64,000 nucleotides of DNA. Origin: CABQCM01 sp965145485 (GTDB taxonomy: Bacteria > Bacillota > Clostridia > Oscillospirales > Acutalibacteraceae). The notes beneath the pieces are model-generated. The model ran no database searches. It was given only the letters and a program-made list of their open reading frames with translations, and was not told where the DNA came from. A program made the position numbers and the translations under genes. Positions 24,709 through 33,422 of the stretch are shown here, one piece after another. The stretch lies in contig CBCTCU010000008.1 of the NCBI GenBank assembly GCA_965145485.1, positions 1 through 64,000 on the forward strand, written 5' to 3'. Numbering within the stretch: the stretch's first letter is position 1; every line of letters begins with the position of its first letter.

Positions 24709-25251
24709 GTGCATTTCGTTGTGCTGTACGGCGATCGTGACGACCTTTTTTTGGGCAAGGCGCTGGCGTGTGCCCTCCAAAAATATGGCGGGGCAGTGCG
24801 CCTGAGCGCCGGCCGTGCGGAGGGAACCATCGACCCCGCGCCCGAATACCTGATAGCCGAATACGACACCCCGCCCCGGCTGCGTGTGGAGCGGGGCTTG
24901 TTCGTGTTCAAACACAAGGTCTCCTGCACCGCGCCGGTGGAGCTTCCGGCGGGGTTTACGGCCGTGGCCCATAGCGGCAGCCCGTCGTCCCTCGCCCTGC
25001 TCAAGCACGCCGCCTGCCCGGCGGTGGTGTGCGGCATGTCCTCGCGCGATACGGTGACCCTGTCGGGGCTGCAGGAGCCGTCGGCTGCGGTGAGCGTCCA
25101 GCGCCAGATCGTCGATTGCATGGGCGGGGTCATTGAAGCGCAGGAAATCCCCGTTTCCCTCTCATCCCTCCTCGAGGGCTACCCTCTGCTGGCCGCCTGC
25201 GCCGTGCTGCTGCTGACCCGGGGGGAGCCGGAGAAAGGGTTTTCGCTATGA
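24709..25251 (+). CDS. Hypothetical protein downstream of murC
   Basis: 180 residues from a GTG at 24709 with GAAAGGCGG (24692-24700) upstream. It starts with alternating hydrophobic strands (MHFVVLYGDRDD), then YLIAEYDTPP and LFVFKHKVSC, and ends with a hydrophobic helix near the C-terminus (YPLLAACAVLLLTRG). No family is recognised. The even spread of hydrophobic strands and the normal codon pattern support a real cytoplasmic protein. It may be functionally linked to murC, 289 bases upstream; that gap shows no other gene. Confidence 0.6.
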   Translation: MHFVVLYGDRDDLFLGKALACALQKYGGAVRLSAGRAEGTIDPAPEYLIAEYDTPPRLRVERGLFVFKHKVSCTAPVELPAGFTAVAHSGSPSSLALLKHAACPAVVCGMSSRDTVTLSGLQEPSAAVSVQRQIVDCMGGVIEAQEIPVSLSSLLEGYPLLAACAVLLLTRGEPEKGFSL

Positions 25252-25637
25252 TCGGCAGGCGTTTTTGTTCTAAGGCCAGCGCAGCAGGAACCATATCCGT
25301 ATCGCAGGGCTGGCCGCCAGCAACCGAGCAATCAGGAGAGTGATTGACGACTACAGCCGAAGGCTATCGAATAACGCAGACAGGCAAGGGATTACCGCCA
25401 GCGGGGGGGCGATAGTTCGACGCGATCGTCCGGCCTTTTGGAGAAAGGAGCGTCGCTTAGGGGGGACGGGATGTCTGCTCCGTTGACCGCCGACGTGTGA
25501 ACAATATACCATATTTTCCATCCAAAGGAAACCCGTTTTGCATGACCGAGCGGGTGCTTTTCATAAAAAAGAGAAATATCATGTTGGAAAAATAGAAACA
25601 TTGCCGGACTGATTGGCCATAATGTCAATGAAATTGC
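25252..25637. other. Gene-free stretch before the EF-G paralogue
   Basis: No ribosome-site-linked frame or RNA gene is recognised between the hypothetical protein and the promoter at 25638. The last 150 bases become AT-rich, as is usual ahead of a promoter. Confidence 0.4.
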
Positions 25638-25666
25638 TTGATCTTGGAAAAATATTATGATATAAT
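25638..25666 (+). promoter_or_regulatory. Promoter of the EF-G-like gene
   Basis: TTGATC (25638-25643), 17 bases, TATAAT (25661-25666). The transcript would have a leader of about 150 bases before the TTG start codon. Confidence 0.75.
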
Positions 25667-25823
25667 AGCTCAAACGCGGTTGCTCTGGTCGGTTCTCAAG
25701 CGGGACGATAGAGGTCGCTTTGGGAACAAAACCCTTTCGGGATGCCGGTTGGGAGGACGGTCGGTGCGTCGTGTGACGATTATCACTGCCGCTGACACGG
25801 CATGTTACGAAAGGGTGTATATC

Positions 25824-27887
25824 TTGAAACAGTATTCCGCTAAAAACTTGAAAAACATCGCGCTGGCCGGCCACGGCGGGTCCGGAAAGACCTCTCTTGC
25901 CGAAGCAATGCTTTATCTGTCCAAAGCGTCCGACCGTCTGGGAAAGGTTGCCGACGGCAATACCGTGCTCGACTTTGACAGCGAGGAAAAAAAGCGCAAG
26001 GTTTCGGTTTCGACGGCCGTTGCGCCCCTCGAGTGGAATGGGGACAAGATCAACCTGATCGACACGCCGGGTCTGTTTGATTTTGCCGGCGGGCTTTACG
26101 AGGGGATGCGTGCGGCCGATGCCGCCCTGATTGTGCTTTCGGGCAAATCGGGGGTTACGGTCGGCGCCCATAAGGCGTTTAAGGCGGCGGGTGCACGGGG
26201 ATTGCCCCGCCTGTTTTTTATCGGGAAGCTCGATTCGGAGCACGCCGATTACAACAAGGTGCTCGACGAGCTGATCTCCACCTTTGGCGCGGGGGTTTGC
26301 CCGGTCGTTACCCCCCATGTGGTGAACCATAAGGTCGAGTATTACGTCAACCTGGTGTCGGGGAAAGCGTTTACATACCAAAACGGCAAACCGGCTGAGA
26401 CAACCCCCGACCTCTCCCTGTTTGAGGACCGGATCGCCCAGCTTGACGAGGCGGTCGCGGGGATGGACGAGGAGCTGATGGAGAAGTTTTTCGACGCGGG
26501 CTCCCTCACGCCGGAAGAACGGGCCCGTGGGCTGAAAGACGGGCTGCGTTCGGGCGAGCTGATGCCGGTCTTCTGCGGCGCCGGCGGGTCGGTGCAGGGC
26601 ATCGACCTGTTGCTCGACGGCTTGCAGGAATATCTCCCTCCGGCAGCTGAGATCGGGGCCGAGCGGGCGACCGACGCGAAGGGGGAGACGGTCGAGCTTT
26701 CGGTGTCCGACGACGGCCCCCTGGCCGCCATTGTCTTTAAAACCATCGCCGACCCCTTCATCGGCAAGCTGTCTTATTTTAAGGTGGTTTCGGGCAAGCT
26801 GACGTCCGACTCCCAGGTGGTCAACGCCCGCACGGGCTCGGCCGAGCGCATCGGCAAGGTGCTGGTGGTGCGCGGCGGCAAGCAGGAGGATGCGCCTTAC
26901 ATCGGCGCGGGGGATATCGGCGCGGTCGGTAAGCTGGCCGGCGCGGTCACGGGGGATACCCTGACTTCGCAATCCAGGCCGCTGACCTTAGAGCCGATTG
27001 CCTTCCCGGCCGCCTGCCTGTCCATGGCGGTCAGCCCCAAAAACAAGGGGGACGAGGACAAGATCGTCGCCGGGCTGGGCCGCCTGGCGGAGGAGGATCC
27101 AACCATCCGCTATGAGCAGAATCACGAAACCCACGAGCTCATCCTGTCGGGGCTTGGCGAGCAGCACCTGGATGTGGTGGCCTCCAAGCTGAAAAACAAA
27201 TTTGGGGTCGACGTTGTGCTGTCGGTGCCCAAAGTGGCTTATCGGGAGACCATCCGCAAAAAGGTCAAGGTGCAGGGCCGCCATAAGAAGCAGTCGGGCG
27301 GGCATGGGCAGTTTGGCGACGTGTGGATTGAATTCGAGCCCTGCGACAGCGACGAGCTGGTATTTGAGGAAAAGGTGTTTGGCGGCTCGGTGCCAAAGAA
27401 CTTTTTCCCCGCCGTCGAAAAGGGGCTGCGCGACTCCATGGCAAAAGGGCTTCTGGCCGGTTATCCGGTCGTGGGGGTCAAGGCGACGCTCGTCGACGGC
27501 TCCTATCACCCGGTCGATTCCTCCGAAATGTCCTTTAAAACGGCGGCTTCTCTGGCCTTCAAGGCCGGGTTCCCGACCGCGTCTCCCGTCCTGCTTGAGC
27601 CCATCGGCCATCTCAAGGCGGTGGTGCCGGACGATAACATGGGGGATATCATCGGCGATATCAACAAGCGGCGCGGCCGCGTACTGGGCATGAACCCGGC
27701 CGAGGACGGGCAGGAGATTGAAGCGGAGGTGCCCATGGCCGAAATGGGCGATTTTGCCACCGTGCTGCGTTCCATCACCCAGGGCAGGGGGAGCTTTACC
27801 ATGGCCTTTGAGCGCTATGAGGACGCCCCGCCCCAGGTCGCGCAAAAGGTCATGGAGGAGTCGAAGGCCAACGGCAACGTGGAATAA
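25824..27887 (+). CDS. Elongation factor G paralogue (EF-G2 type)
   Basis: 687 residues. The start is a TTG at 25824, seven bases after GAAAGGGTG; earlier in-frame starts add 62 residues unlike the family. The P-loop is GHGGSGKTSL, with glycines where canonical EF-G has GHVDAGKTT; then DTPGLFDFAGG, and domains II to V including SGGHGQFGDVWIEFEP and RRGRVLGM. The sequence belongs to the divergent EF-G-like translational GTPase group present in many Clostridia and actinobacteria besides the main fusA. The usual str operon neighbours (rpsL, rpsG, tuf) are absent. The exact role of this group is unsettled. Confidence 0.9.
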   Translation: MKQYSAKNLKNIALAGHGGSGKTSLAEAMLYLSKASDRLGKVADGNTVLDFDSEEKKRKVSVSTAVAPLEWNGDKINLIDTPGLFDFAGGLYEGMRAADAALIVLSGKSGVTVGAHKAFKAAGARGLPRLFFIGKLDSEHADYNKVLDELISTFGAGVCPVVTPHVVNHKVEYYVNLVSGKAFTYQNGKPAETTPDLSLFEDRIAQLDEAVAGMDEELMEKFFDAGSLTPEERARGLKDGLRSGELMPVFCGAGGSVQGIDLLLDGLQEYLPPAAEIGAERATDAKGETVELSVSDDGPLAAIVFKTIADPFIGKLSYFKVVSGKLTSDSQVVNARTGSAERIGKVLVVRGGKQEDAPYIGAGDIGAVGKLAGAVTGDTLTSQSRPLTLEPIAFPAACLSMAVSPKNKGDEDKIVAGLGRLAEEDPTIRYEQNHETHELILSGLGEQHLDVVASKLKNKFGVDVVLSVPKVAYRETIRKKVKVQGRHKKQSGGHGQFGDVWIEFEPCDSDELVFEEKVFGGSVPKNFFPAVEKGLRDSMAKGLLAGYPVVGVKATLVDGSYHPVDSSEMSFKTAASLAFKAGFPTASPVLLEPIGHLKAVVPDDNMGDIIGDINKRRGRVLGMNPAEDGQEIEAEVPMAEMGDFATVLRSITQGRGSFTMAFERYEDAPPQVAQKVMEESKANGNVE

Positions 27888-27901
27888 CCCGAATCGCAGG
27901 C

Positions 27902-27929
27902 TTGATTTTTTGAGGCCGTGGGATATAAT
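27902..27929 (+). promoter_or_regulatory. Promoter of the two-helix membrane protein gene
   Basis: TTGATT (27902-27907), a 16-base spacer and TATAAT (27924-27929) lie 79 bases before the ATG at 28008. Confidence 0.65.
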
Positions 27930-28007
27930 AGTAACGATAACGACTGGCGCGGCCGGCCCGCATGGCCGCCGCGCCGGTAAACGACGATCGGAAAAGGGGC
28001 GTACGGG

Positions 28008-28478
28008 ATGACGGATTTGGAACACACGCAGGCACAGCCCGAACAGGCGGATGCGGTGGGCGGCGCCCCTGCAAACGGGACGGACGGGCCGTTGATGCGG
28101 CCAGCCACAGAGCAGACCGAAACAAGCGGGGAGTCCGTTGCGCCGCACGCGCTGCCAGAGGATGAAGCCGGCGGGGGCGCGACCTCTTCTTTGGAGGGGG
28201 ACGCCGCGCAGGACAGCCTGCATAAAGAGGCGGCCCCCGCAACGGACAACCGTGAGGACGGGCAACCTCACGACGCCCCCAAATCGACCGACGGCCTGGT
28301 GCTGGGAATGGCGATTGGCATGGTAGCCGGTATTTTGATTGGTTTCCTGCTTCATCAGATGCCCATCTGGATTGTGGGCGGAATTTTGCTTGGCGGCGCC
28401 ATTGGATTCCTGCTGGATTTACGTAGCGACCGCCGTCGGAAAGAATCGGTTGCCGGCGAAAAAAACACACAGCAGTAG
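28008..28478 (+). CDS. Small membrane protein with acidic N-terminal tail
   Basis: 156 residues, ATG at 28008 with AAAAGGGG upstream. About 95 residues of disordered, Glu/Asp/Ala/Pro/Gln-rich sequence precede two membrane helices: GLVLGMAIGMVAGILIGFLL and WIVGGILLGGAIGFLL, the latter with small-residue glycine-zipper spacing. The C-terminus is basic (RSDRRRK). No function can be assigned. It has its own promoter and follows the EF-G paralogue by 120 bases. Confidence 0.65.
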   Translation: MTDLEHTQAQPEQADAVGGAPANGTDGPLMRPATEQTETSGESVAPHALPEDEAGGGATSSLEGDAAQDSLHKEAAPATDNREDGQPHDAPKSTDGLVLGMAIGMVAGILIGFLLHQMPIWIVGGILLGGAIGFLLDLRSDRRRKESVAGEKNTQQ

Positions 28479-28546
28479 CATGCTTTGAAAAGATGTATTT
28501 TAGTTAGGAAGTTTTGAAAAGATAGAAATGAATGGAGGCGTTGTAA

Positions 28547-29119
28547 ATGGATACATTGTCTTTTGAATACCGTACTACAGGCCGCATGCGGTTTATTGGT
28601 GTAGAAACCAAAGCCCCCCAAGCTGCGGGGGATACCGATGAGGTTGAGCAAAGGCTTTTCCAGCGGCTGGAGCCATTGAGATCACAGTTGGACCAGTTGA
28701 AAACAGAATACGGATGCAGCATTCCTTATCTTTGCATGTTATGTCACAGCCGGCATCACGAGCTTGGTGCGGATAATCGTCTTATGTTGGGATATTTCTA
28801 TAAGGAAGGGACATCGGTTCCAGAGAACGCCGACTATTTTGACGTAATATCGGAACAAATTGGCTATGGTGTTTATCATACCACCGATTTTCACACCGAT
28901 CAGGAAAAAGGCTATGTGCAAACCAGGGATACCATCTTGGGCGATGGGAACCTGGTGCCTTACCCCGTCGGATATTGGGATGCCGTGGCGCTGATAGACG
29001 GTATGCCGCATGACGGCGATTTCGAATTCGGGTCTGTTTTACCCGCACTGGTTCATAGGACATACGAATCCTTTTTAAAGGAAGTCGGTGCGGAGATAAC
29101 GGTGGAACAGTTGAAATAA
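28547..29119 (+). CDS. Hypothetical protein, possibly GyrI-like effector-binding fold
   Basis: 190 residues, ATG at 28547 behind ATGGAGGCG. The opening FEYRTTGRMRFIGVETKAP, the middle stretch PENADYFDVISEQIGYGVYHT and the later acidic segment are compatible with the two-repeat GyrI/AraC effector-binding fold, but no clear signature is present. It has a CMLCHSRHH cluster at about residues 63-71 that could bind metal. No operon partner: the T-box leader of tyrS follows. Confidence 0.5.
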   Translation: MDTLSFEYRTTGRMRFIGVETKAPQAAGDTDEVEQRLFQRLEPLRSQLDQLKTEYGCSIPYLCMLCHSRHHELGADNRLMLGYFYKEGTSVPENADYFDVISEQIGYGVYHTTDFHTDQEKGYVQTRDTILGDGNLVPYPVGYWDAVALIDGMPHDGDFEFGSVLPALVHRTYESFLKEVGAEITVEQLK

Positions 29120-29172
29120 ATCGATGGTTCGTTCACCGTTATTTGTTGTGTGGCGCCCGGTTGAGGAAAAGC

Positions 29173-29202
29173 TTGACAAGGGACGGCCCCATATGTTATG
29201 AT
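29173..29202 (+). promoter_or_regulatory. Promoter of the tyrS T-box leader
   Basis: TTGACA (29173-29178), an 18-base spacer and TATGAT (29197-29202), directly in front of the T-box leader. Confidence 0.75.
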
Positions 29203-29207
29203 GGCAC

Positions 29208-29476
29208 AAAAGCTGAGAAGAGCAGAAGTAGCCCCTGTCAGCGGGCGCAGAGAGCCGCCGGATGGTGTAAGGCGGCGCCGCGCAGAGGCGAAATACAGCT
29301 TGGAGCTGCGGGCCCAAACGATCGTTGCGGTTTAGTAGGGTTCGCCGTGAGCGCACGTTAACGCGCGGGGTGATGTTGGTCACCCGCTAAGGCCCTGCCG
29401 CGCGAGCGGGGGGTGAACAGAGGTGGTACCGCGAGTCATTCGCCCTCTGCCAAGTTATGGCAGAGGGCTTTTTGTG
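29208..29476 (+). promoter_or_regulatory. Tyrosine T-box riboswitch
   Basis: The conserved T-box AGGTGGTACCGCG is at 29421-29433. A likely specifier codon TAC (29294-29296) sits in the stem I context GCGAAATACAG, matching tyrosine. The leader ends with the terminator GCCCTCTGCC (29442-29451) / GGCAGAGGGC (29459-29468) and TTTTTGTG. Uncharged tRNA-Tyr should stabilise the antiterminator formed with the T-box strand and allow tyrS transcription. Confidence 0.95.
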
Positions 29477-29508
29477 TGCTCTGCCGCAAATTCTAGGAGG
29501 ATGAAAAA

Positions 29509-30729
29509 ATGACCCTGTATGAAGAATTGGTAGCCCGTGGCCTGGTGGCCCAAATCACCGATGAGGAGATCATCGACATCATCAACGACGGCAAAGCCAC
29601 CTTTTATATCGGCTTTGACTGCACGGCCGACAGCCTGACCGCGGGGCACTTCATGGCCCTGACCCTGATGAAGCGCCTGCAACTGGCGGGGAACAAGCCC
29701 ATTGCCCTCATCGGCGGTGGTACTACCATGATCGGCGACCCCTCCGGCCGCACCGATATGCGCAAGATGCTGACCAAAGAGGATATCGACCATAACGCCG
29801 CCTGTTTCAAACGCCAGATGGAGAATTTTATTGATTTTGGCGAGGGCAAGGCCATGATGGTCAACAACGCCGACTGGCTGCTTAAGCTCAATTATATCGA
29901 GCTGCTGCGCGAGGTTGGCTCCTGCTTCAGCGTCAACAACATGCTGCGGGCCGAATGCTACAAGCAGCGTATGGAAAAAGGGCTTTCGTTCCTGGAGTTC
30001 AACTACATGATCATGCAAAGCTATGATTTTTATTACATGTTCCAGCACTACGGCTGCAACATGCAGTTCGGCGGGGACGACCAGTGGAGCAACATGCTCG
30101 GCGGCACCGAGCTCATCCGCCGCAAGCTGGGCAAGGACGCCTATGCCATGACCATCACCCTGCTGACCGACAGCCAGGGCAACAAGATGGGCAAAACGGC
30201 CGGCAATGCCGTCTGGCTGGATGCGAACAAGACCTCCCCCTACGATTTCTATCAGTATTGGCGCAATGTGGACGACGCCGACGTGATCAAGTGTATGAAG
30301 ATGCTGACCTTTGTGCCGCTGGATGAAATCCGGCAGTACGAATCCCTTCAGGGGAGCGAGCTCAATACCGCGAAGGAGCGCCTGGCCTATGAGGTCACCA
30401 ATCTGATCCACGGGCGTGAAGAGGCCGAAAAGGCCCGCGACGCGGCGCGCGCCGTGTTTGCCGGCGCCGGCTCGAGCGAGAATATGCCCTCGACCGAGTT
30501 TAAGGTAGAGGAGCTTGCGCAGGGGATGCCGGTGCTGGAGCTGATGCTCCGGTGCGGCCTGATCCCTTCCAAGGGGGAGGGGCGGCGGCTGATCCAGCAG
30601 GGCGGCGTGTCGGTCGATGGGGAAAAGGTGGCCGATCCGGCCGCCATCGTCCCGGCAGAGGCTTTTGACAAGGGCTACGTTGTCCTCAAAAAGGGAAAAA
30701 AGGTCTTTCATAAGGCGGTTCGCGGCTAA
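29509..30729 (+). CDS. tyrS: Tyrosyl-tRNA synthetase
   Basis: 406 residues, ATG at 29509 behind TAGGAGGATG. A class I catalytic core with the HIGH-like TAGHFM and the KMSKS-like NKMGKT is followed by an S4 RNA-binding domain (about 340-400, KGEGRRLIQQGGVSVDGEKV). Tyrosine-site residues lie in FYIGFDCTADSL and MQSYDFYYMF. It charges tRNA-Tyr in the cytoplasm. Expression is controlled by the tyrosine-specific T-box upstream, so it responds to tRNA-Tyr charging. Confidence 0.97.
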   Translation: MTLYEELVARGLVAQITDEEIIDIINDGKATFYIGFDCTADSLTAGHFMALTLMKRLQLAGNKPIALIGGGTTMIGDPSGRTDMRKMLTKEDIDHNAACFKRQMENFIDFGEGKAMMVNNADWLLKLNYIELLREVGSCFSVNNMLRAECYKQRMEKGLSFLEFNYMIMQSYDFYYMFQHYGCNMQFGGDDQWSNMLGGTELIRRKLGKDAYAMTITLLTDSQGNKMGKTAGNAVWLDANKTSPYDFYQYWRNVDDADVIKCMKMLTFVPLDEIRQYESLQGSELNTAKERLAYEVTNLIHGREEAEKARDAARAVFAGAGSSENMPSTEFKVEELAQGMPVLELMLRCGLIPSKGEGRRLIQQGGVSVDGEKVADPAAIVPAEAFDKGYVVLKKGKKVFHKAVRG

Positions 30730-31052
30730 CGGATTCGGTGCGTACGATGCAGGTACAGGGGCTGCTTGGCGGGCTTTGTAACGGGGGGCTGCGCCGCCGT
30801 ACCCGGTAAAGCGCTGTTGCCGGTGCAGGCGGGCGGTATGCGCCCGTTTGTGCCGGCAGCCTGGATATGGGCGAGCCGCCGTTTTGCACTCGGGCTGGTT
30901 TTGCGCCCTGTGGCCGGCCTCGACCGGTATGGTTGGCGGCCGCTTCCGTTTGCCCGGCCTTTTGTACGCCGGGCGGTATGATCGGCTTGTTCGATCGCAT
31001 ACTAGAAAAAAGACCGCCGTCAAACGCGGAGAAGAGGGAGGAAATCGATCCT
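30730..31052. other. Intergenic region between tyrS and the carrier gene
   Basis: About 320 GC-rich bases. No clear promoter, terminator or gene was recognised; open frames here are extensions of the carrier reading frame without a ribosome site. Confidence 0.4.
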
Positions 31053-31988
31053 ATGTCATTTTGGTCGAGCGCGGCCGACGTCGCTCAACAGGTGGTCATT
31101 TTGTTCTTGCTCATGCTCGCTGGCGCCGTGCTGGCCAAGCTCAAATGGCTGACCGAGGTTGGGGCGAAGGAGATCACCAAACTGCTTCTTACCTTTGTGT
31201 CGGTCTGCGTCATTGTGCACTCCTTTCTCGCTGTGGAAAACACCCCGGGCAAGCTGGGGGAAATGGGCATTGCCGCCCTCGCTTCACTGTTGTCGGTGGG
31301 CATCGGGGCGGCCTTTGCGCTTCCTCTTTTCCGCCGCCGTGCCGACGCCCAGCGCTCGGTGCTGCAATTTGGCGCCTCCTTTTCCAATTGTGGGTTTATG
31401 GGACTGCCGCTGGTGGATGCGTTGCTGGGTGCGCAGGGGGTCTTCCTTGTCTCTATTTTTATCGCCGTGTTTCAAATCCTGGTGTGGACCTACGGCGTCA
31501 TCCTTTACCGGCGGGAGGGGGAGAAGCTGTCGGTTGCCAAAGCTTTGCTCAATCCCGGCGTGATCGGCGTGGTGATCGGGCTTCCTTTTTTCCTCTTTTC
31601 GCTGCCCATGCCGACGATCCTCTCCTCGGCGGTGGAGGGGCTCAATAACATCAACACCCCGCTCGCTATGATCGTCACCGGATTTTATCTGGCCAGTGCC
31701 GATTTGCGCCCTCGCAGGGGGGACGGCCTGCTGTGGATTGTGATGACGCTGCGCCTGCTCGTTGTGCCGGGGATTTCCTTTGGCCTTTTATACCTGCTTG
31801 GGGTGCGGGGGCTGCCGCTGGTCGCCTGCATGGTCCCTCTTTGCGCCCCCAGCGCCTCCAATACCACGCTGTTTGCCGTCATGTTTGAGGCCGATGCCGA
31901 GATGTCATCCCGCATGGTCACCCAGTGTACCCTGCTGTCGATTGTCACCATGCCGGTGCTCATCTCACTGGCTCGTATGATTGCATAA
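31053..31988 (+). CDS. Auxin efflux carrier family (AEC) transporter
   Basis: 311 residues. The ATG at 31053 follows AGGGAGGAA; upstream in-frame starts give an unlikely N-terminus. About ten hydrophobic helices in two halves are visible, with family-typical stretches SFSNCGFMGLPLVDALLG, NPGVIGVVIGLPFF, NNINTPLAMIVTGFYLA and LCAPSASNTTLFAVMF. AEC carriers export or exchange small anions such as malate and related organic acids across the cytoplasmic membrane. Gene context does not reveal the substrate. Confidence 0.9.
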   Translation: MSFWSSAADVAQQVVILFLLMLAGAVLAKLKWLTEVGAKEITKLLLTFVSVCVIVHSFLAVENTPGKLGEMGIAALASLLSVGIGAAFALPLFRRRADAQRSVLQFGASFSNCGFMGLPLVDALLGAQGVFLVSIFIAVFQILVWTYGVILYRREGEKLSVAKALLNPGVIGVVIGLPFFLFSLPMPTILSSAVEGLNNINTPLAMIVTGFYLASADLRPRRGDGLLWIVMTLRLLVVPGISFGLLYLLGVRGLPLVACMVPLCAPSASNTTLFAVMFEADAEMSSRMVTQCTLLSIVTMPVLISLARMIA

Positions 31989-32044
31989 ACGCCGGAAAAT
32001 AGTTTGCTTTGGTCGATCAATCTTTGTTTGCAGAGGTGATTTAT

Positions 32045-32779
32045 ATGAAATACATGACCAAGGAATGGTATGAAACCATGCAGCAAACCAATTTGGATTG
32101 TCTGATTAAGATCAGCAAAGAGGCGGAAGCCTTTTCGGAATCCTACTATCAAAAGGCGTATTATAAAAGAGAACAGCAATGGATTCGCGTGAAAAGAAAA
32201 GCAGCGGAAATCGAACGGAAGCTTGCGCAGGAAGATATGCCGTTTGACGAGAAGATGGTAAAGCGGTGGTTTCGCGCCATGACGCAAGAGTATATTCGGT
32301 ATTACAACCGCATTTTACCCGATGAAATCCTCAGCAAGGTGGCCGATGTGCGGGTGCTGGCGCTGGGTTATGCGTCAAAAGAGGTGAAAAAAGCCCTTGC
32401 CGCCTTGTCCGATGAAAATGAGAAAAAGGTGAAAGCGGTTTTTCAAGCATATCAGAAGGAATATCAACAAACCTTCGGGGACGCGCCTCCCGCCTTTGCG
32501 CAACGGTTTTGTTTGCATGACTGCAGGGTGCTTTCCTGCCGCAAAAGGGGGAAAGACGTGGTTTTGCAGCTGGATTCGTCCGGCGGCTTTACCGACGTTA
32601 CCAAGCTCGTTTTTGAGAATGGCGAGGTGCTTTTGCGGGAACGGCCTTTAGCCGGATCCTGGTGGCTTAATGATGAGATTTATCTGGTGGATTCGGGCTA
32701 TCAAATTCACGCCTTGCTGGAGCGAAACGGCGACACGATTTACTTTATCGTCAACGCTAAAAACGTTCTCCTTTCCTAG
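32045..32779 (+). CDS. DUF4085 family protein
   Basis: 244 residues, ATG at 32045 after GAGGTGAT; an in-frame ATG at 32009 has no ribosome site. The N-terminus MKYMTKEWYETMQQT and the helical, Lys/Glu-rich first half followed by a beta-rich C-terminal half (GGFTDVTKLVFENGEVLLRE in part, WWLNDEIYLV) fit the DUF4085 family. Function unknown. It stands alone between the AEC carrier and rpsO. Confidence 0.75.
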   Translation: MKYMTKEWYETMQQTNLDCLIKISKEAEAFSESYYQKAYYKREQQWIRVKRKAAEIERKLAQEDMPFDEKMVKRWFRAMTQEYIRYYNRILPDEILSKVADVRVLALGYASKEVKKALAALSDENEKKVKAVFQAYQKEYQQTFGDAPPAFAQRFCLHDCRVLSCRKRGKDVVLQLDSSGGFTDVTKLVFENGEVLLRERPLAGSWWLNDEIYLVDSGYQIHALLERNGDTIYFIVNAKNVLLS

Positions 32780-32836
32780 AATGGACGCATGGAAAGCCCG
32801 GCACCGAATAATGCGGGTAGATATTGGAAAAATATC

Positions 32837-32865
32837 TTTACAATATTCCATGTTTGTGGTACAAT
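32837..32865 (+). promoter_or_regulatory. Promoter of rpsO-pnp
   Basis: TTTACA (32837-32842), 17 bases, TACAAT (32860-32865), 106 bases before the rpsO start. The leader between is long enough for S15 autoregulation, but no defined motif was recognised. Confidence 0.65.
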
Positions 32866-32970
32866 ACATTCGTTCATACCCGTTTCTCAGCTTGGGGGTT
32901 GCGCCTTCTTCGAGGAAACTCACCTGCCCCTTGCTTGGTTTTGGGTAAATTTTTAATGAGGTGAAATATC

Positions 32971-33234
32971 ATGACCAACGAGACCAAACAGGCGGTCATC
33001 GCCGCCCATGCCCTGCACGAGGGCGACACCGGATCCCCCGAGGTCCAGATCGCTATCCTGACCACCCGCATCAACGAGCTGACCGAGCATTTGAAGGTCC
33101 ATAAAAAGGATCATCATTCCCGCCGCGGCCTGCTCAAGATGGTCGGCCACCGCCGCAACCTTCTGGCTTATCTGCAAAAGAAGGACATTGAACGCTACCG
33201 CGCCATTATTGCGAAGCTGGGCATCCGCAAGTAA
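32971..33234 (+). CDS. rpsO: 30S ribosomal protein uS15
   Basis: 87 residues, ATG at 32971 behind GAGGTGAAA. The sequence contains the hallmark GDTGSPEVQIAILTTRI and HKKDHHSRRGLLKMVGHRR, with the YRAIIAKLGIRK ending. uS15 binds 16S rRNA early in 30S assembly. Pairing with pnp downstream is conserved in many bacteria. Confidence 0.97.
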   Translation: MTNETKQAVIAAHALHEGDTGSPEVQIAILTTRINELTEHLKVHKKDHHSRRGLLKMVGHRRNLLAYLQKKDIERYRAIIAKLGIRK

Positions 33235-33245
33235 CGATTCTATGG

Positions 33246-33270
33246 GGGCAAGCCGGCACACGGCTTGCCC
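33246..33270 (+). terminator. Hairpin between rpsO and pnp
   Basis: GGGCAAGCCG (33246-33255) / CGGCTTGCCC (33261-33270) with a 5-base loop. The T-run is weak (TTACCTGCTTTTG), so it is more likely an attenuator or RNA-processing site than a full stop; pnp would still be partly co-transcribed. Confidence 0.6.
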
Positions 33271-33422
33271 TTACCTGCTTTTGCGGGGGATGCTTATCCT
33301 TTTGTCTGCATTTCGGCGGCAGCAGGGTTTTAGCAGTGAATCGCGCGCCCGGGGCCGGACGTGGGATTTATTGCTAAACCAGCCGCCTCCGAAATAGTAT
33401 CATAGATTCTGGAGGTACCAAC

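Noticed and set aside
25392..26972. 526-codon minus-strand frame
   Set aside because: Opposite the EF-G paralogue; no start signal or recognisable domain.
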